NCBI GenBank assembly: GCA_039566865.1 | Contig: CM076951.1 | Span: 18,485,484-18,549,483 of the forward strand | Length of the DNA: 64,000 bases | From: Aurelia coerulea | Taxonomy: Eukaryota; Cnidaria; Scyphozoa; Semaeostomeae; Ulmaridae | Direction: 5' to 3' | Part shown: piece by piece, positions 22,758 to 33,352 of the stretch | How positions within the stretch are numbered: the first letter of the stretch is position 1 | How the letters are laid out: the number at the start of each line of letters is the position of its first letter | Notes under the pieces: model-generated | What the model saw: the letters and a program-made list of their open reading frames with translations, nothing else | What the model was told of the DNA's origin: nothing | Databases searched by the model: none | Made by a program: the position numbers and the translations under genes

Positions 22758-25700
22758 ATGGACGAAGATGGTGAACGCGAAAGATCAATCGTTGAAAATC
22801 TAATGAGAGCGGCTGCTAGGATTTCGAATCTTAGCCAGAGGCAAAGTATGCCGAATAATCAATTGCAGCAGAGTGTTGGCGTGCAGGAGTACGTTGCAAA
22901 CGCATTTCCAACTGCACGTGGTCGAAATACCAACGCATCTGGAGGATCTGGAGGAGGGCAGACATCTGGATTACCAGGTTCTAGTGCAGGTAAGAAACGA
23001 TTTGAAATTGCAAGTTGAAAGGTAGCCTGTTACCTCCTGTGACCCGCGGTGGGGGGGGGGGGGGGTACTTCACCAGGTTTTCGTCGGGGACGGGCCATCG
23101 AAGCTTCAAAAACATACCCATACCTTGTACCAATTTTCCGAAAAAGTATACCCGACCTCATACTTATACCAAAATCGCTAAGATCGATACCGTTCCTTGT
23201 AGCAAAATCGTGAAAATCGATACAGTTCCTTATACCAAAATCGCGCAAATCCACACTACTCTTCCCGATGGCATGTCTCCGTACACAAAATCACAGGGAG
23301 CCCAGGAATAATTAGTAAATTCTGAAAAAAGCGCTGGGTAGGAAGATCTGAAAAACGCTACGTAGGAAACTGCGAATGAAATGCAAAGGTGAGAGAGGCG
23401 AGAAAAGAGAAAAGAGAAAAGAGTTTCTCCATCCCCCCGCAGCGCCCTTTACCTTTATCATTTTTGTATACTTGGACAAGTCCAGGTTTGACCGTAAAAC
23501 GAACAAGATATTAAAACTACTCTCTGAAAAAATTGTTATATTTGTAAAAATATATGACATATCTTATAGAAAATTTGGTGAAAGATGCGAAAATGATAGT
23601 TAGGAAAAGTCACGAAAAATAATTAGCGTAGAAATTATCATAAAAAAGATTCCCAGACAAAACTGGCAGGGGGGGCAGATAGGGTAAACCCTATCAAGCC
23701 TACAGGGGGCGGGGGAGCTACAATCGTGGACAAAATATATTGGAACAACGTAAGATTCTACAATTTCATTTGAACAACCCCCCTTTTACCCCCGGTACAA
23801 TGTTGTTTGGATGTTTTCAGCTTCAAGATGCCAACCAACATTGTTTCGGGGGTAAAAGGGGGTGGTGCAGATGTAAGAGTGAGAAGAACTGAGATAATCA
23901 CCAAAAAATCAACTTTGTTCCAAATATTTTGTCCAGGATTGTAGATTGGTGGCTTTTCTTCTGTTGATTTTTACCAAGTGCACTTACAGCGCGTTTTTAC
24001 CCTTCTTACAATCAAAATTATTTTTTTAGAAAAATTAGATTCATTCCGGGGGGTAAACACGATGAATTTCTGAGAGATGTCTGTGTAAAACTTCGAAGAA
24101 AATAAATCCTAATAGAATCTACATCTAATGTGCTAAATGATAAGAGATGAGTTATATACTAATTTTTTGTTCTCTATCCGCGATCAATATTTTTCTTTTC
24201 TTTTCTTTAACATTTCTTAAATTTCAAGGCCATTTTGCAACCAAAACCTCTCAAAACATTTAAGGCAAAAGGACATTTCGTTTTCCTACCTCGGAAATCA
24301 TTGGAAACATGAATTTCCCCCCTTAGTTTCCAAGAGAAAATTAGGGAAAGTGTACACTTGTTGCTGTGAATTTCTTACGTGTTTCTTATATTTGTGATGC
24401 CGGAAGTGTAGACTTCATTTAGTTTTGTCAAGAGGGATTCCAAGTTACTTAGTAAGATCGCAAAACAAGTAGATAAGTAGCCTGCGTGCAGTCTTTCTGT
24501 AAATAGGAGAATTCGCACTTAAATAATTTCTAAACAGTTGCTATAACTGTACAATGTCAAAAAACTTTTGAGTGCGATGGGAAAATTAAAACTGCAAATT
24601 ATAAAAATATCTTATCTGTTTAAATGCAGGCAGGGTTGTTCGTTAGCTTTTGAAAAATTGATCCTTCTTATTTAGAGCAGTTTCTTATAAAAATAGCTAG
24701 GTGTAGACCTGGTCTGTTGTGAAAGCCCGGGGGTACTCCCATTATGGCCTAACGGGGAGGGGGTCTAGTCGGTTTGAGGCTCATACGAAATGGAACAAAT
24801 GGCCCTATTTGTCAAGCACATACTACCAATTGGGGGTACTCTAAGATTCCTGGCCAGTTAAAGATTTCACCTCTGTATGCTCCTCCGCATGGTATTATGG
24901 TCGTTGCAGCAATAATCACCAACGAATTTTGAAGTTGTTTTGCTTTTTTCTATCAATGTTTACAATTTAACATTTGAAAAGTTGCACAAAATGTTCACAA
25001 ATAGATGCTACCAAATGGCCCAATTCTATGTTCACGAGCTACCATTTGGGGGTTTCTGCAAATAAATACTACCATTTGAGGAGATTTTTCAAAATTTGTT
25101 AGGCCAGAATGAGAGCACACTCTCCCCCCCCCCCCCCCCACGGGTGTGAAAGCAAGACCCTAAAACCTGAGTGTAAATCTAGATAAAACTAGGATGCTTG
25201 GCAACCAATTGCACTATTGGTGTGATTATAATTGGTGAGGTATAATTGGCGAGGACCATGAGTACTAGCAAGCCCAAAATACAAACTATCAAAAATTATC
25301 GAAACCAATTTAGGGTATTCATATTGTAATATCTTGCTCTACGTTATTGCAGGCTCAACAAATTCGTTGCAAAGGCCACCACTCTATGCAGCATACAATA
25401 CTAATAGACAGCGTCAATTTCAAACCAGCAATCGAGGGGGGATTAAGAGAAAAACGTCCTCACAACCAACAACTAAAAAGAAACAGCCAATAGATAGAGT
25501 TTGGATCAAGGACTTGATCTTACTCCCAAGCCCTAAGATGACCAGAGTACCCAAAGGAGCTGCCAGAGAGACTCTATACAACGATGGATTTGTTGTTTCA
25601 GGCTTTAAACTGCATTCAACTCTTTCTGAAAGGGGCATTGTGCAGATGATTGAAGAACAGTTCTCAGCAGCATTTGCAGGAGTGACAGATGTAGTCAAGT

Positions 25701-27385
25701 TTACCTTTGTCCGTGCAGTCGAAAGATCCATTGTCACTGTTAAGAGTCACGAGGAGATAACTGGAGAAGTGTTGAAACATCTGTCAGGAAACAGGGATCG
25801 CCCAATCTACATTCGAGCAACAGAAGATCTCATGCACCTTATCAGCAATCCAGAGAGCCTAGACATAGACGTAGATGAAGAAAGTGGTATGGACGGGGAG
25901 CTGCCTCCCATCTCCACATTCCTTGGGAGGAAAGATGGCCAGCAGAGCACTGCTCCTGGCACCCAGACCGTAATTGAGGACTTTTTCCCTGACGAAATGT
26001 TGGCACAACAGCATCCTATCACAAGTATTTCTGATGCATTGCAAGCACAGCCAACTGCTATCGAGATCAAAGACGACGTAATCAGTAAAAGCACAACTTG
26101 TCCTGTTTGTGAGAAAGAAATTGCAGTCAATATGATAGAAGAGCACGCAAATGCCTGTTTAGAGCTCATGCAGCGACACTCAACTGGGGATACTGAAGTA
26201 TTAGAGGCATCTGCATCATTTGAAGGTACATCGTTTGCCTCGCTTCAAGAAGAGATAGCACATAGAAGCAGGCATTTCATTGATGGAAAGGAGCCACTGA
26301 AGTTTGTTATTCGTCGCAGTCATCTGACGAAAGATGTACTGAAGAAGTTGGAGTTGTTTTTCAAGCATGACCCACTGAAGCCAATAACCGTTGAGTTCAT
26401 CGGTGAAGAGGCGATCGATGAAGGGGGCCCTTTACGTGAACTCTTCACTTCTTTTTACGATGGAGTTGCACAGCTTCTGATGTATGGCCAGGAGAAACGA
26501 TACACTTTTCAGCACGACGTCCACAAACTTGAAAAAGAATGGTTCTACCTATATGGGAAATTCGTTGCTCTAGGATTTCTGATGGGTACTGCTGGCCCTC
26601 ACAACTTCTGCTCAGCTCTGGCATCGCATATATTGTCAATAGACCTTCCACCGTTAAATTCATCAAATGTGCCATGCTTTGATTTAAAGCAAAAGCTAGA
26701 ACAGGCTGAGGCGGCACAAACACAAGAAGAGCTGGATCGCATCCTGCAAGACCTTGATGAGCGTTTCGAAGCTGGTTACAATAAACTAGTTATTACTCTG
26801 AATGATAAGAGGGATCTTGTGCACAAGGTTACAAAGCATTGGATGATAACTCGCCAGTTGCAGGAAGTAGAACAGTTCCTGCGAGGAATACGATCAAATG
26901 GTGTGCTTGATATGCTCAAGCGCCATAAAGATGAGTCTATAATGGAATTTATCTACGATGCAAAGCATTTGACCGCAAGAAAGATTCAAGATATCTTCCG
27001 AATTGTCTATTCCGAGGATGAAGATAAAAAGGGAAGAGAGCAAGATGTTGCATACAACTGGTGCAACTTTCTCGACGAGTTAGAGCAGCATGCTGTAGAG
27101 GAAGTGAAGGTTAGCGATTTTCTTGCAGACGAAGGGGAGAAGAGCCTATCAATGAAGCTTGAAGACGTCCTGTTCTTCCTAACAGGCTCAAAATTTCTTC
27201 CTTCCGTCAGAATGGGAACTGGAAGGATTATATTCGACCATGATTCTCTTCAAGAAAGGCGCATCTCTGTCAGTACATGTGCATTGAAAATCATATTTCC
27301 CATCTGCGAGCGTTACACGAATGAAGAATTTACCAAAAATATCATGGAGGACATCATATCTGCACCAGGTTTTGGGATGGTCTAG
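22758..27385 (+). CDS. HECT-domain E3 ubiquitin ligase with UBZ-like zinc finger, transposon cargo
   Basis: Exon 1 is 22758-22989 (ATG to a GCAG|GTAAGA donor), exon 2 is 25353-27385 after TTATTGCAG. A glycine codon is split across the junction, so phase is exact. The protein is about 754 residues. Exon 1 is Ser/Gly-rich. Residues about 327-346 form a Cys-Cys-His-Cys finger (CPVCEKEIAVNMIEEHANAC), like Rad18-type UBZ ubiquitin-binding fingers. The HECT domain runs from about 385 to the end: IGEEAIDEGGPLRELFTSF in the N-lobe and SVSTCALKIIFP with the thioester cysteine at about residue 720. It should transfer ubiquitin to substrates via that cysteine. It resembles the 'G2/M-phase E3-like' proteins common in invertebrates. 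No stop or frameshift seen. It converges with the transposase at 29274. Confidence 0.9.
23721..23942. mobile_element. 222-bp MITE with TA flanks
   Basis: The ends CAATCGTGGACAAAATATAT and its mirror ATATTTTGTCCAGGATTG are bordered by TA. An inner palindrome pairs CCCCTTTTACCCCCGG with a GGGGGTAAAAGGGG block. Non-coding, within the HECT intron. Confidence 0.7.
24726..25143. mobile_element. Inverted-repeat element with G/C homopolymer ends
   Basis: CCCGGGGGTACTCCCATTAT with GGCCTAAC at the left pairs imperfectly with GTTAGGCC followed by a C run and ACGGG at the right. Internal CTACCAATTGGGGGT / CTACCATTTGGGGG units recur. Within the HECT intron, non-coding. Confidence 0.6.
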
Positions 27386-27538
27386 TGAATGATAGAGATT
27401 TTAAAGAGAAAAGTTTACGGGGTTTACTTTAATACGATGCTTTTATGTTATAAGATATGTTTATATGAGGATTTACTTTCCTTCTGTCCGGAAGCGATGG
27501 TGTTGTAGCATTAAAATCAAATCAACACAGATGTAGTA

Positions 27539-27961
27539 CAGTAAATCCCCGCATATAAGAACCTACTTTTTTGGCCGCTAGGCTGAAATAGGTTCTTAGT
27601 TTAAAGGTACTAAAACTAATGTCAAGGTATAAAGGTTCTTATTTGAAGAGTACCTTGCGTAGGCCGTTTTAGAACCTCAACCACAGATGTTCAGCCCCAT
27701 TATTTGATTTGGCAAACTTATACTGTACCTAATAACCAGTTCTAAGCTTACAAACAGCAGGGGAGGAGATTCAAACTTTAACAGCCCATTGAGAACAAAA
27801 TCAACTTAATAATGACAATCCAAAATCAACTTTGCTACCCCTGCTATAAGAACATAATTTATATCAAACTGAAGTAGGTTCTTAATGACAAGGTGCATAA
27901 GTAAGGAAAAACAGCCTCTGTGTTCTTATTTTTGTAGGTTCTTATTTGCCGGGATTTACTG
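27539..27961. mobile_element. 423-bp MITE (CAGTAAATCCCCGC ends)
   Basis: CAGTAAATCCCCGCATATAA with AGAACCT at the left pairs with AGGTTCTTATTTGCCGGGAT and TTACTG at the right. TA borders both ends. The same family occurs at 52946-53366 with near-identical termini and length. Confidence 0.8.
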
Positions 27962-27996
27962 TAGGCCTTGTGACAAATTGTCACAAGGCCTACAGT
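27958..27996. repeat. Perfect hairpin, 19-bp arms, 1-base loop
   Basis: CTGTAGGCCTTGTGACAA is followed, after one base, by TTGTCACAAGGCCTACAG, with one more pair outside. It overlaps the last bases of the MITE ending at 27961, so it may reflect a second insertion or a rearrangement at that end. Confidence 0.8.
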
Positions 27997-29273
27997 GACA
28001 AATGTATCATGTCCGTTTTGGAGATCTTGCTTCAAACCAACACGACATAACCTTTGCTAAAAAAGGACAACAATCATTGGAGTACGCAGGTACCCCAGTT
28101 AGTTAAGTGTATCTCTAACTTTTCCCTTAGATACATGGCTATCTTAGAAATTTTGTGAAAGCTCTTTACCCCTTTAACCAAGGATAACATTTGCCCGAAA
28201 TATTGGCAACAAGCATTTTGACAATCGAATACCTTATCTCCAAACTGTTATGACAGGAATGTTGTTTAGGTGGCAAATTATAGGTGGTTCTTTAGGTGGA
28301 ATGTCTATCTTTGGGTGGCAAATTATTGGATGTACCTTCTTGGTTACAAACTGTTTTGAAGACCCAATTATAATCGCTTCACCAATGCATACGACTGAGG
28401 TTGACTTCCGAGCCTCGAAAATTGTACCCAAATTGGAGGTTGTACCCACATGCCAATTCTAACTTGTCGTAGTAAATGAAATCATTTCTCAAATGAGGTC
28501 TTTAGAGCAGCCACGTGCAAATACATGGTGAACTGAGAGTTGAATTTCTAATAAGCAGTCTTTTGTAAAGAAATACGTGTAGAAGAATATGGATCGTACG
28601 CAAGTTCCAGTCACAGGCACATATTTTGTGTTTGCACATATACAGTTGCCACTTATGCGGTAAATTTAACTGTTTTCCCAACAACATTTGCATGTTTTGT
28701 TTGACATATCTTTTTAGAGAGAAGAATTCTGAGCATTTTGTTGATTCACTTACTGTTATGTAGATGTTATGTTTATGTTAAATAACCTAATTATTGGTTT
28801 TTCCTCAGTAACTCTCTGCCCATAAAAGCACTTAATTCGTACTGCATGAAACTAGGATCAGCTTTACCATCCTTACTTATTCGCCCATCCCCCCAAAAAT
28901 GTGTCCCGTTTGTACTCCTTCTGTGGAGGAGCTGTACCTTCTATCGGCTCACTCTTAATACAGTTGCATGGGATAGGTGTCAACGTAGAGTTTGGGATCT
29001 TGTTTGGGCCATAGTTGTGCCTCTGTGCCATAAATCAGTGGTTGCTGATTTATGACACAAGAGAAGCATAAAAAGCAGGTAGTTGCTCTGAAGTAATGAC
29101 CTCTCATTTCAGTAAGCAAGTTTTTAAATCTTGACTTTTTATCCCGAATTGCCCCGGTCTACACTTTATAAAAAAACGAGACAAATGAGATCAAAGCTAC
29201 TCCACAACAGCCAAACAAAAAGGCAACAGTTCTGAGGTGATCATGTGGTATTAGATAAGGAACTGCATTACGT

Positions 29274-31073
29274 TTACTGATAGTAGCTAATTACAGACTG
29301 AAATCCTTGTATAGTGTCCACCAATGCAAGATAGATTTCTATTCCATAATTATCATCAGTTGCAAATGGGTCAAATTCGGCCAATGTCGTTGTTTCAACT
29401 TCATTGAAGTCAAAGGGATGCCTTGGAATAACTACGTTGTTGTTAGTTACTGTTTCTGGAAAAGCAGTATCTTGATCATCAACTCCATATTGCAGTGGAT
29501 CGAATTCTTGGATGTTCATCATCTCCCTAACTGTATCACCTTGCAGCCTTCTGTATACATCCTGAAGCCACAGCTGCATTGGTGTTCTAGAATGCTCCGT
29601 TCTCAGAGGATGGTTATTCCAGTGTGCTCGAAACTCTTCGAGTGCTTTGTTCAGCCTCGGGATATAAACAACTTGCAGCGCAAGAAGATGTACCTCATTC
29701 AGTGGTGCTAAAATGTCGACTTCTTCCATATGGTAGAATAGATCTCTGAAATGACCAACGACATAATTCACAACATCTCTCCACAGCCTCTCGATACGTT
29801 GATTATGGACAGAGAGGCCTGTAAGATGTGGGCAAGACTCTGTGCCATACTTGCTTAACATGAGACGAGCAACGCCGATATTCTCCATTCCTTGGTCTGA
29901 GCGCACACGTCTTGGCCAATAGAAGGAATTTGTGGAGCTGGAGAAAAGTCCCGCAACGGTTTGAGCACAATTATTATCACACCCATATAAGTAGATAATC
30001 AGACGTGAAAACCCATCAATACAGCCATGAATGACCATACGCCAACGAATCAGTTTATGATGGCTATCAATGTGCCTGAAACGGAAAGATACTTTTGATT
30101 ATTTGCAATGATATACTATATGACTACATCAAGACTACATTCGTACCTTTTTCAGAGAAAAATATTTTTTTTGCTTTCCTATATAGGGTTTCACATTCAG
30201 GACTGCCTGTTTTACATATTTACAAATCATTTGGAAAAGATGCTCGGGTTTTTCGCTTTTACAATGTCACCCCATTTCGGTAGAGAAGTTTGAATTTAAC
30301 AATGCTACATAGAAAAATCACAAAAATTTTTACCACAAAGCATTTGCTCCTTCTACGCAGTATCTTCTTCTTTTCAAGTTCCTTAATCTGCGAAGAACTT
30401 TGCCAAGTGGGTCGACTCGCGAAACCGACTCTCTCATACGCCTTCTCTGGACTCGAATCCCTCTTCCTCGCAATGCACCAGATAGAAGTCTCTCACCCAT
30501 GTTTGGTGATTCTAACAGTAAGGCATTGATAATGTTATCGAGATCCATATCTTCGATTTCTGAAAATGTTTCGGTGATGTCCATATCCTTTCTCTTGTTT
30601 CGAAGGGTCCTCTCGGATATTGAAAGCATCTCTGCAATGGATTTCCATGTGAAGCCAAGATTACGAAGGCCCTGTATCTGGTCTTCCTGTACTATGTATG
30701 ATGGGCGCCCTTTTCTCCCAGAAACTTCTTGTGGACAGCGAAATCCGTGATGGCCTTCGGGCATTGATACATAGTCAGCACTTGACTGTTGCCAAGCCAA
30801 TTCATGTAAAAAATTTAATTTGCTGCTTAACACTTCGATCAGGTCTGTTATCCCATCTCCTAAGTCACCAGGTAGCAAATACTCAAATGAAAACTCCTGC
30901 AAAATAGCTATTGTGTGTTGAACCTCTTGAACATAGAATTCAGCAAGAGTTTTCAATTGCCCTGTAGTGAATCCATAGCTATTTTCAGTTTTTTTAAGAT
31001 AATTTATCTTTTCCAGCAGCTCCTTTGAGTAAAGTAAAACGTCTTTCAAAATGGCAGTTGACTCTTCTTCCAT
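29274..31073 (-). CDS. DDE transposase, rve/IS3-type (IS3EU-like)
   Basis: Two exons on minus: 31073-30334 and 30075-29274. Donor TTTGTG|GTAAAA and acceptor TTTCAG|GCACAT join in phase to give LWHIDSHHKL. The protein is about 513 residues. A coiled-coil-like N-terminus is followed by a resolvase-type helix-turn-helix at about 133-163 (LGFTWKSIAEMLSISERTL), a basic stretch (VLRRLRNLKRRR), and an integrase core with Asp250 (HIDSHHKLIRW), Asp307 (RVRSDQGMENI) and Glu342 (VHNQRIERLW), 34 residues between the last two. All three catalytic residues are present. It would cut and join the ends of the 22107-31739 element and perhaps relatives. The ATG at 31073 was chosen because the frame upstream has none; it lies 78 bases inside the right TIR. 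Confidence 0.88.
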
Positions 31074-31150
31074 AATCAGGAACTGCAAGCTGAACAACTT
31101 TGGCGAACTAAATTCATTTTCACAAAATATCTAGACTGGACGGACGGTTT

Positions 31151-31739
31151 GTTTGTCTAAAACGGCCGCAAACAATTGAATCAGGGATCAGATCAAGAAA
31201 AGAACGATGTTATCAGATATCAAATTACTTGTTTCCTCCAAAGGTCATTCTTCCTATTATCTAAGAGAATAGAGAAGTCAGATATTGCCCATACCAATTT
31301 TTGCGACACACACAATAATTTGTTTGCACACACAACAGTTTTTTAGCTGTAACACACACCATGTTATGCTACGCACACAACACACACTGAAGTAAAATTG
31401 TCGTTGTTACGAAGGAACGGGCGACGTGCTGCCCACACAAGGTTCTGATGACACACACACAGAAACAAAGTTACGATGTCACACACAGGAGTTTTTTGGT
31501 TGAAACACACACACTAAAGATACACTGTTGTTGTTTTCTCGCGAAAATGTGAAACTGTATGCACCCACGTTGATTTGGGTTGTGACACACATAAATGTTT
31601 GAAGGTGGTGTTGATGAATTTTTGAAATGGAGGCACAAAAGTGATTGTTTGCCTGCACAGAAATATATTTGTACATTCACATTCTTTTAAAACAACATGC
31701 ACAAGATTCTATCATTTTTTGCCGCAACGGCGCGCCATA
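31151..31739 (-). repeat. Right terminal inverted repeat, 589 bp
   Basis: Reverse complement of 22107-22695, same length, with rare differences (for example one base near 31685 and a few near 31425). Its inner edge is 78 bases from the transposase ATG. Confidence 0.92.
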
Positions 31740-32408
31740 TGCCAAGAAACTGATTCTAAAATTTGATTTTTGTTTTACTAGACACTGCTTGGTGTGATTT
31801 ATGAAAACGAAAACAAGGCAGATGGAATGAAGAATATACTTGATCATCTACAGCAGTATGTATCAAAGTTTGAAAGGGATGGCGAAATAGAGTGTACATG
31901 ACAAGGTATTGTTGTAGATCAATTGACAGTTGGAAGAGGTACAAATGGATTTTATGAAGTACTAAATGGTTTCACAGCTGCAGAGCGCCATGATGGAATC
32001 CATTTTGAAATTGCAGACTTTCATGGAGGGATTAAGTTCCTCGAGGTACGGTAAACATTCGCACATACCACATGCCTTACATATTTGGTTTGCGGATGTA
32101 AGGCGTGCTCCACTATATGTTAAAAATTTATAACAAGAGATTGCAAATCCATACCAAATCTCAAAATGGATAATTCATTGAAATACCTACAGTACACTCA
32201 ACTTATCAACTTCTGATAACAATGCGTAATTTAGCTACTCATGAACATACTATCATTTATTGTTGCTAGCATTGCCATCTTTATAATTGTTAGTAAAATA
32301 GAAATTAATTGTAGAAAAGTAGAAGTTTAGACCATGTATCTATTAGATATTGTGTCTTATGATAATAAAAAGAAGACAAAAACAAAAGGGTAGACAGGCA
32401 GTACATAG

Positions 32409-33352
32409 ACATGCGGCTAAATCTCAAAATGCCACCGGCCTCTGATTGGCTAATTTTCCTGCCTCGTTTTCATGATTTTATATGACATGAAGTGTGTATT
32501 TCTTCTTTTAGCAGAACTTGCCCTCGAACTTGCCAGAGCTTTTATCTAATCCCGAGTGTTGTATCCCAAACCATAATTGTGTTTTTGTTTATTTGCCATT
32601 CATTTTTAACACTCACACTTACATTGTTAATTTTGTCAAAATTAACAAGGTAAGCATGTAATTGTGAGTGTTAAAGTTAAAAAAATAAATGGCAAATAAA
32701 CAAAAACACAATTATGACATGAAGTCTTTTTCAAATAAAGTCATCAGCCGACCTGAAGCTGTGAGGGTTGTTCCTCAACACAATTCAATAAATTGACTTT
32801 AATAAGAACTGAATTTTTATTATTTCTATTCTGAACTCGTCTTTGCACAATTTCACGGTTAGGCCAACTGTTTGGAAACAGGCATGTTCCGTCCTTCCTG
32901 CAAAGCGGAAAAAATCTGTTCCTCATTCTCCTTTACAAACTTTGAAAAGTTTAATTGTCAACCTTATTATTCCTGTGCAGACAGGTATGAATTTAAATTT
33001 GGAAATAAAAGAAACAATTTGCAAGCCAATAAAACATAAGATGTAATGAAGATGACAGGGCGGTTATCCTCATTTCTGAAGCGGTCCTTTTCATGGCAGC
33101 ATTCACAAAATTCCGTACAGAATGGCAGATCTTTCTTATCTTTATCAAAGAAATTCCCTTTCTTAAAATTTATGATGCGACACGGCTCAGCAAGGCTCTG
33201 TCTTTGTTGTTAGGTCTAATCATAGTCATAAGAGAACATCTTTTTTACTTGTCTACTTTCTACATCATTGTCTCTGTCATAATAAACATGAAAACGAGGT
33301 AGGAAAATTAGCCAATCAGAGGCCGGTGGCATTTTGAGATTTAGCCGCATGT
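32409..33352. mobile_element. Foldback element with 9-bp TSD
   Basis: ACATGCGGCTAAATCTCAAA is mirrored at the right end, with about 65 bases of TIR. AGTACATAG borders both ends (32400-32408, 33353-33361). A nested hairpin at 32573-32715 pairs ATAATTGTGTTTTTGTTTAT with its complement through about 65 bases. Non-coding. Confidence 0.85.
32573..32715. repeat. Long hairpin nested in the 32409-33352 element
   Basis: TTGTTTATTTGCCATTCATT and TAACACTCACA pair with TGTGAGTGTTA and AAATAAATGGCAAATAAACA around a TTAATTTTG/CAAAATTAA centre. Probably a separate small element inserted in the larger one. Confidence 0.8.

Larger units (their letters stand above)
22990..25352 (+). other. 2.4 kb intron of the HECT gene, filled with small repeats
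   Basis: GTAAGA..TTGCAG. Contents: a G homopolymer at about 23050-23065, three imperfect copies of a roughly 33-bp unit (ACCAAAATCGCTAAGATCGA type) at about 23168-23252, a MITE at 23721-23942 and an inverted-repeat element at 24726-25143. No exon seen. Confidence 0.75.
27386..29273. other. Space between the convergent HECT and transposase genes
   Basis: 1.9 kb holding both 3' ends, a MITE (27539-27961) and an adjoining perfect hairpin. No other gene seen; an open frame at 28846-29055 has no recognisable content. Confidence 0.6.
22107..31739. mobile_element. 9.6 kb rve-type (IS3EU-like) DNA transposon carrying a HECT E3 ligase gene
   Basis: Two 589-bp inverted repeats (22107-22695 and 31151-31739) begin TATGGCGCGCCGTTGCGG. 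TGCCAA borders both ends (22101-22106 and 31740-31745), a perfect 6-bp target duplication. The TIRs differ by only occasional bases and have equal length, which suggests recent transposition. The contents are a two-exon HECT ubiquitin ligase gene on plus and a two-exon DDE transposase gene on minus, converging. Both frames are open. The HECT intron and the space between the two genes hold several small MITEs. The element sits in what looks like an intron of the decayed DUF6589-like gene at 31782-34470. Confidence 0.92.

Noticed and set aside
23015..23311. 98-codon frame in the HECT intron
   Set aside because: Made by a G homopolymer and a 33-bp tandem repeat within a well-supported intron.
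25420..26723. Minus-strand open frames opposite the HECT exon
   Set aside because: Shadows of the HECT coding sequence.
30400..30907. Plus-strand frames at 30400-30907
   Set aside because: Antisense to the transposase first exon.
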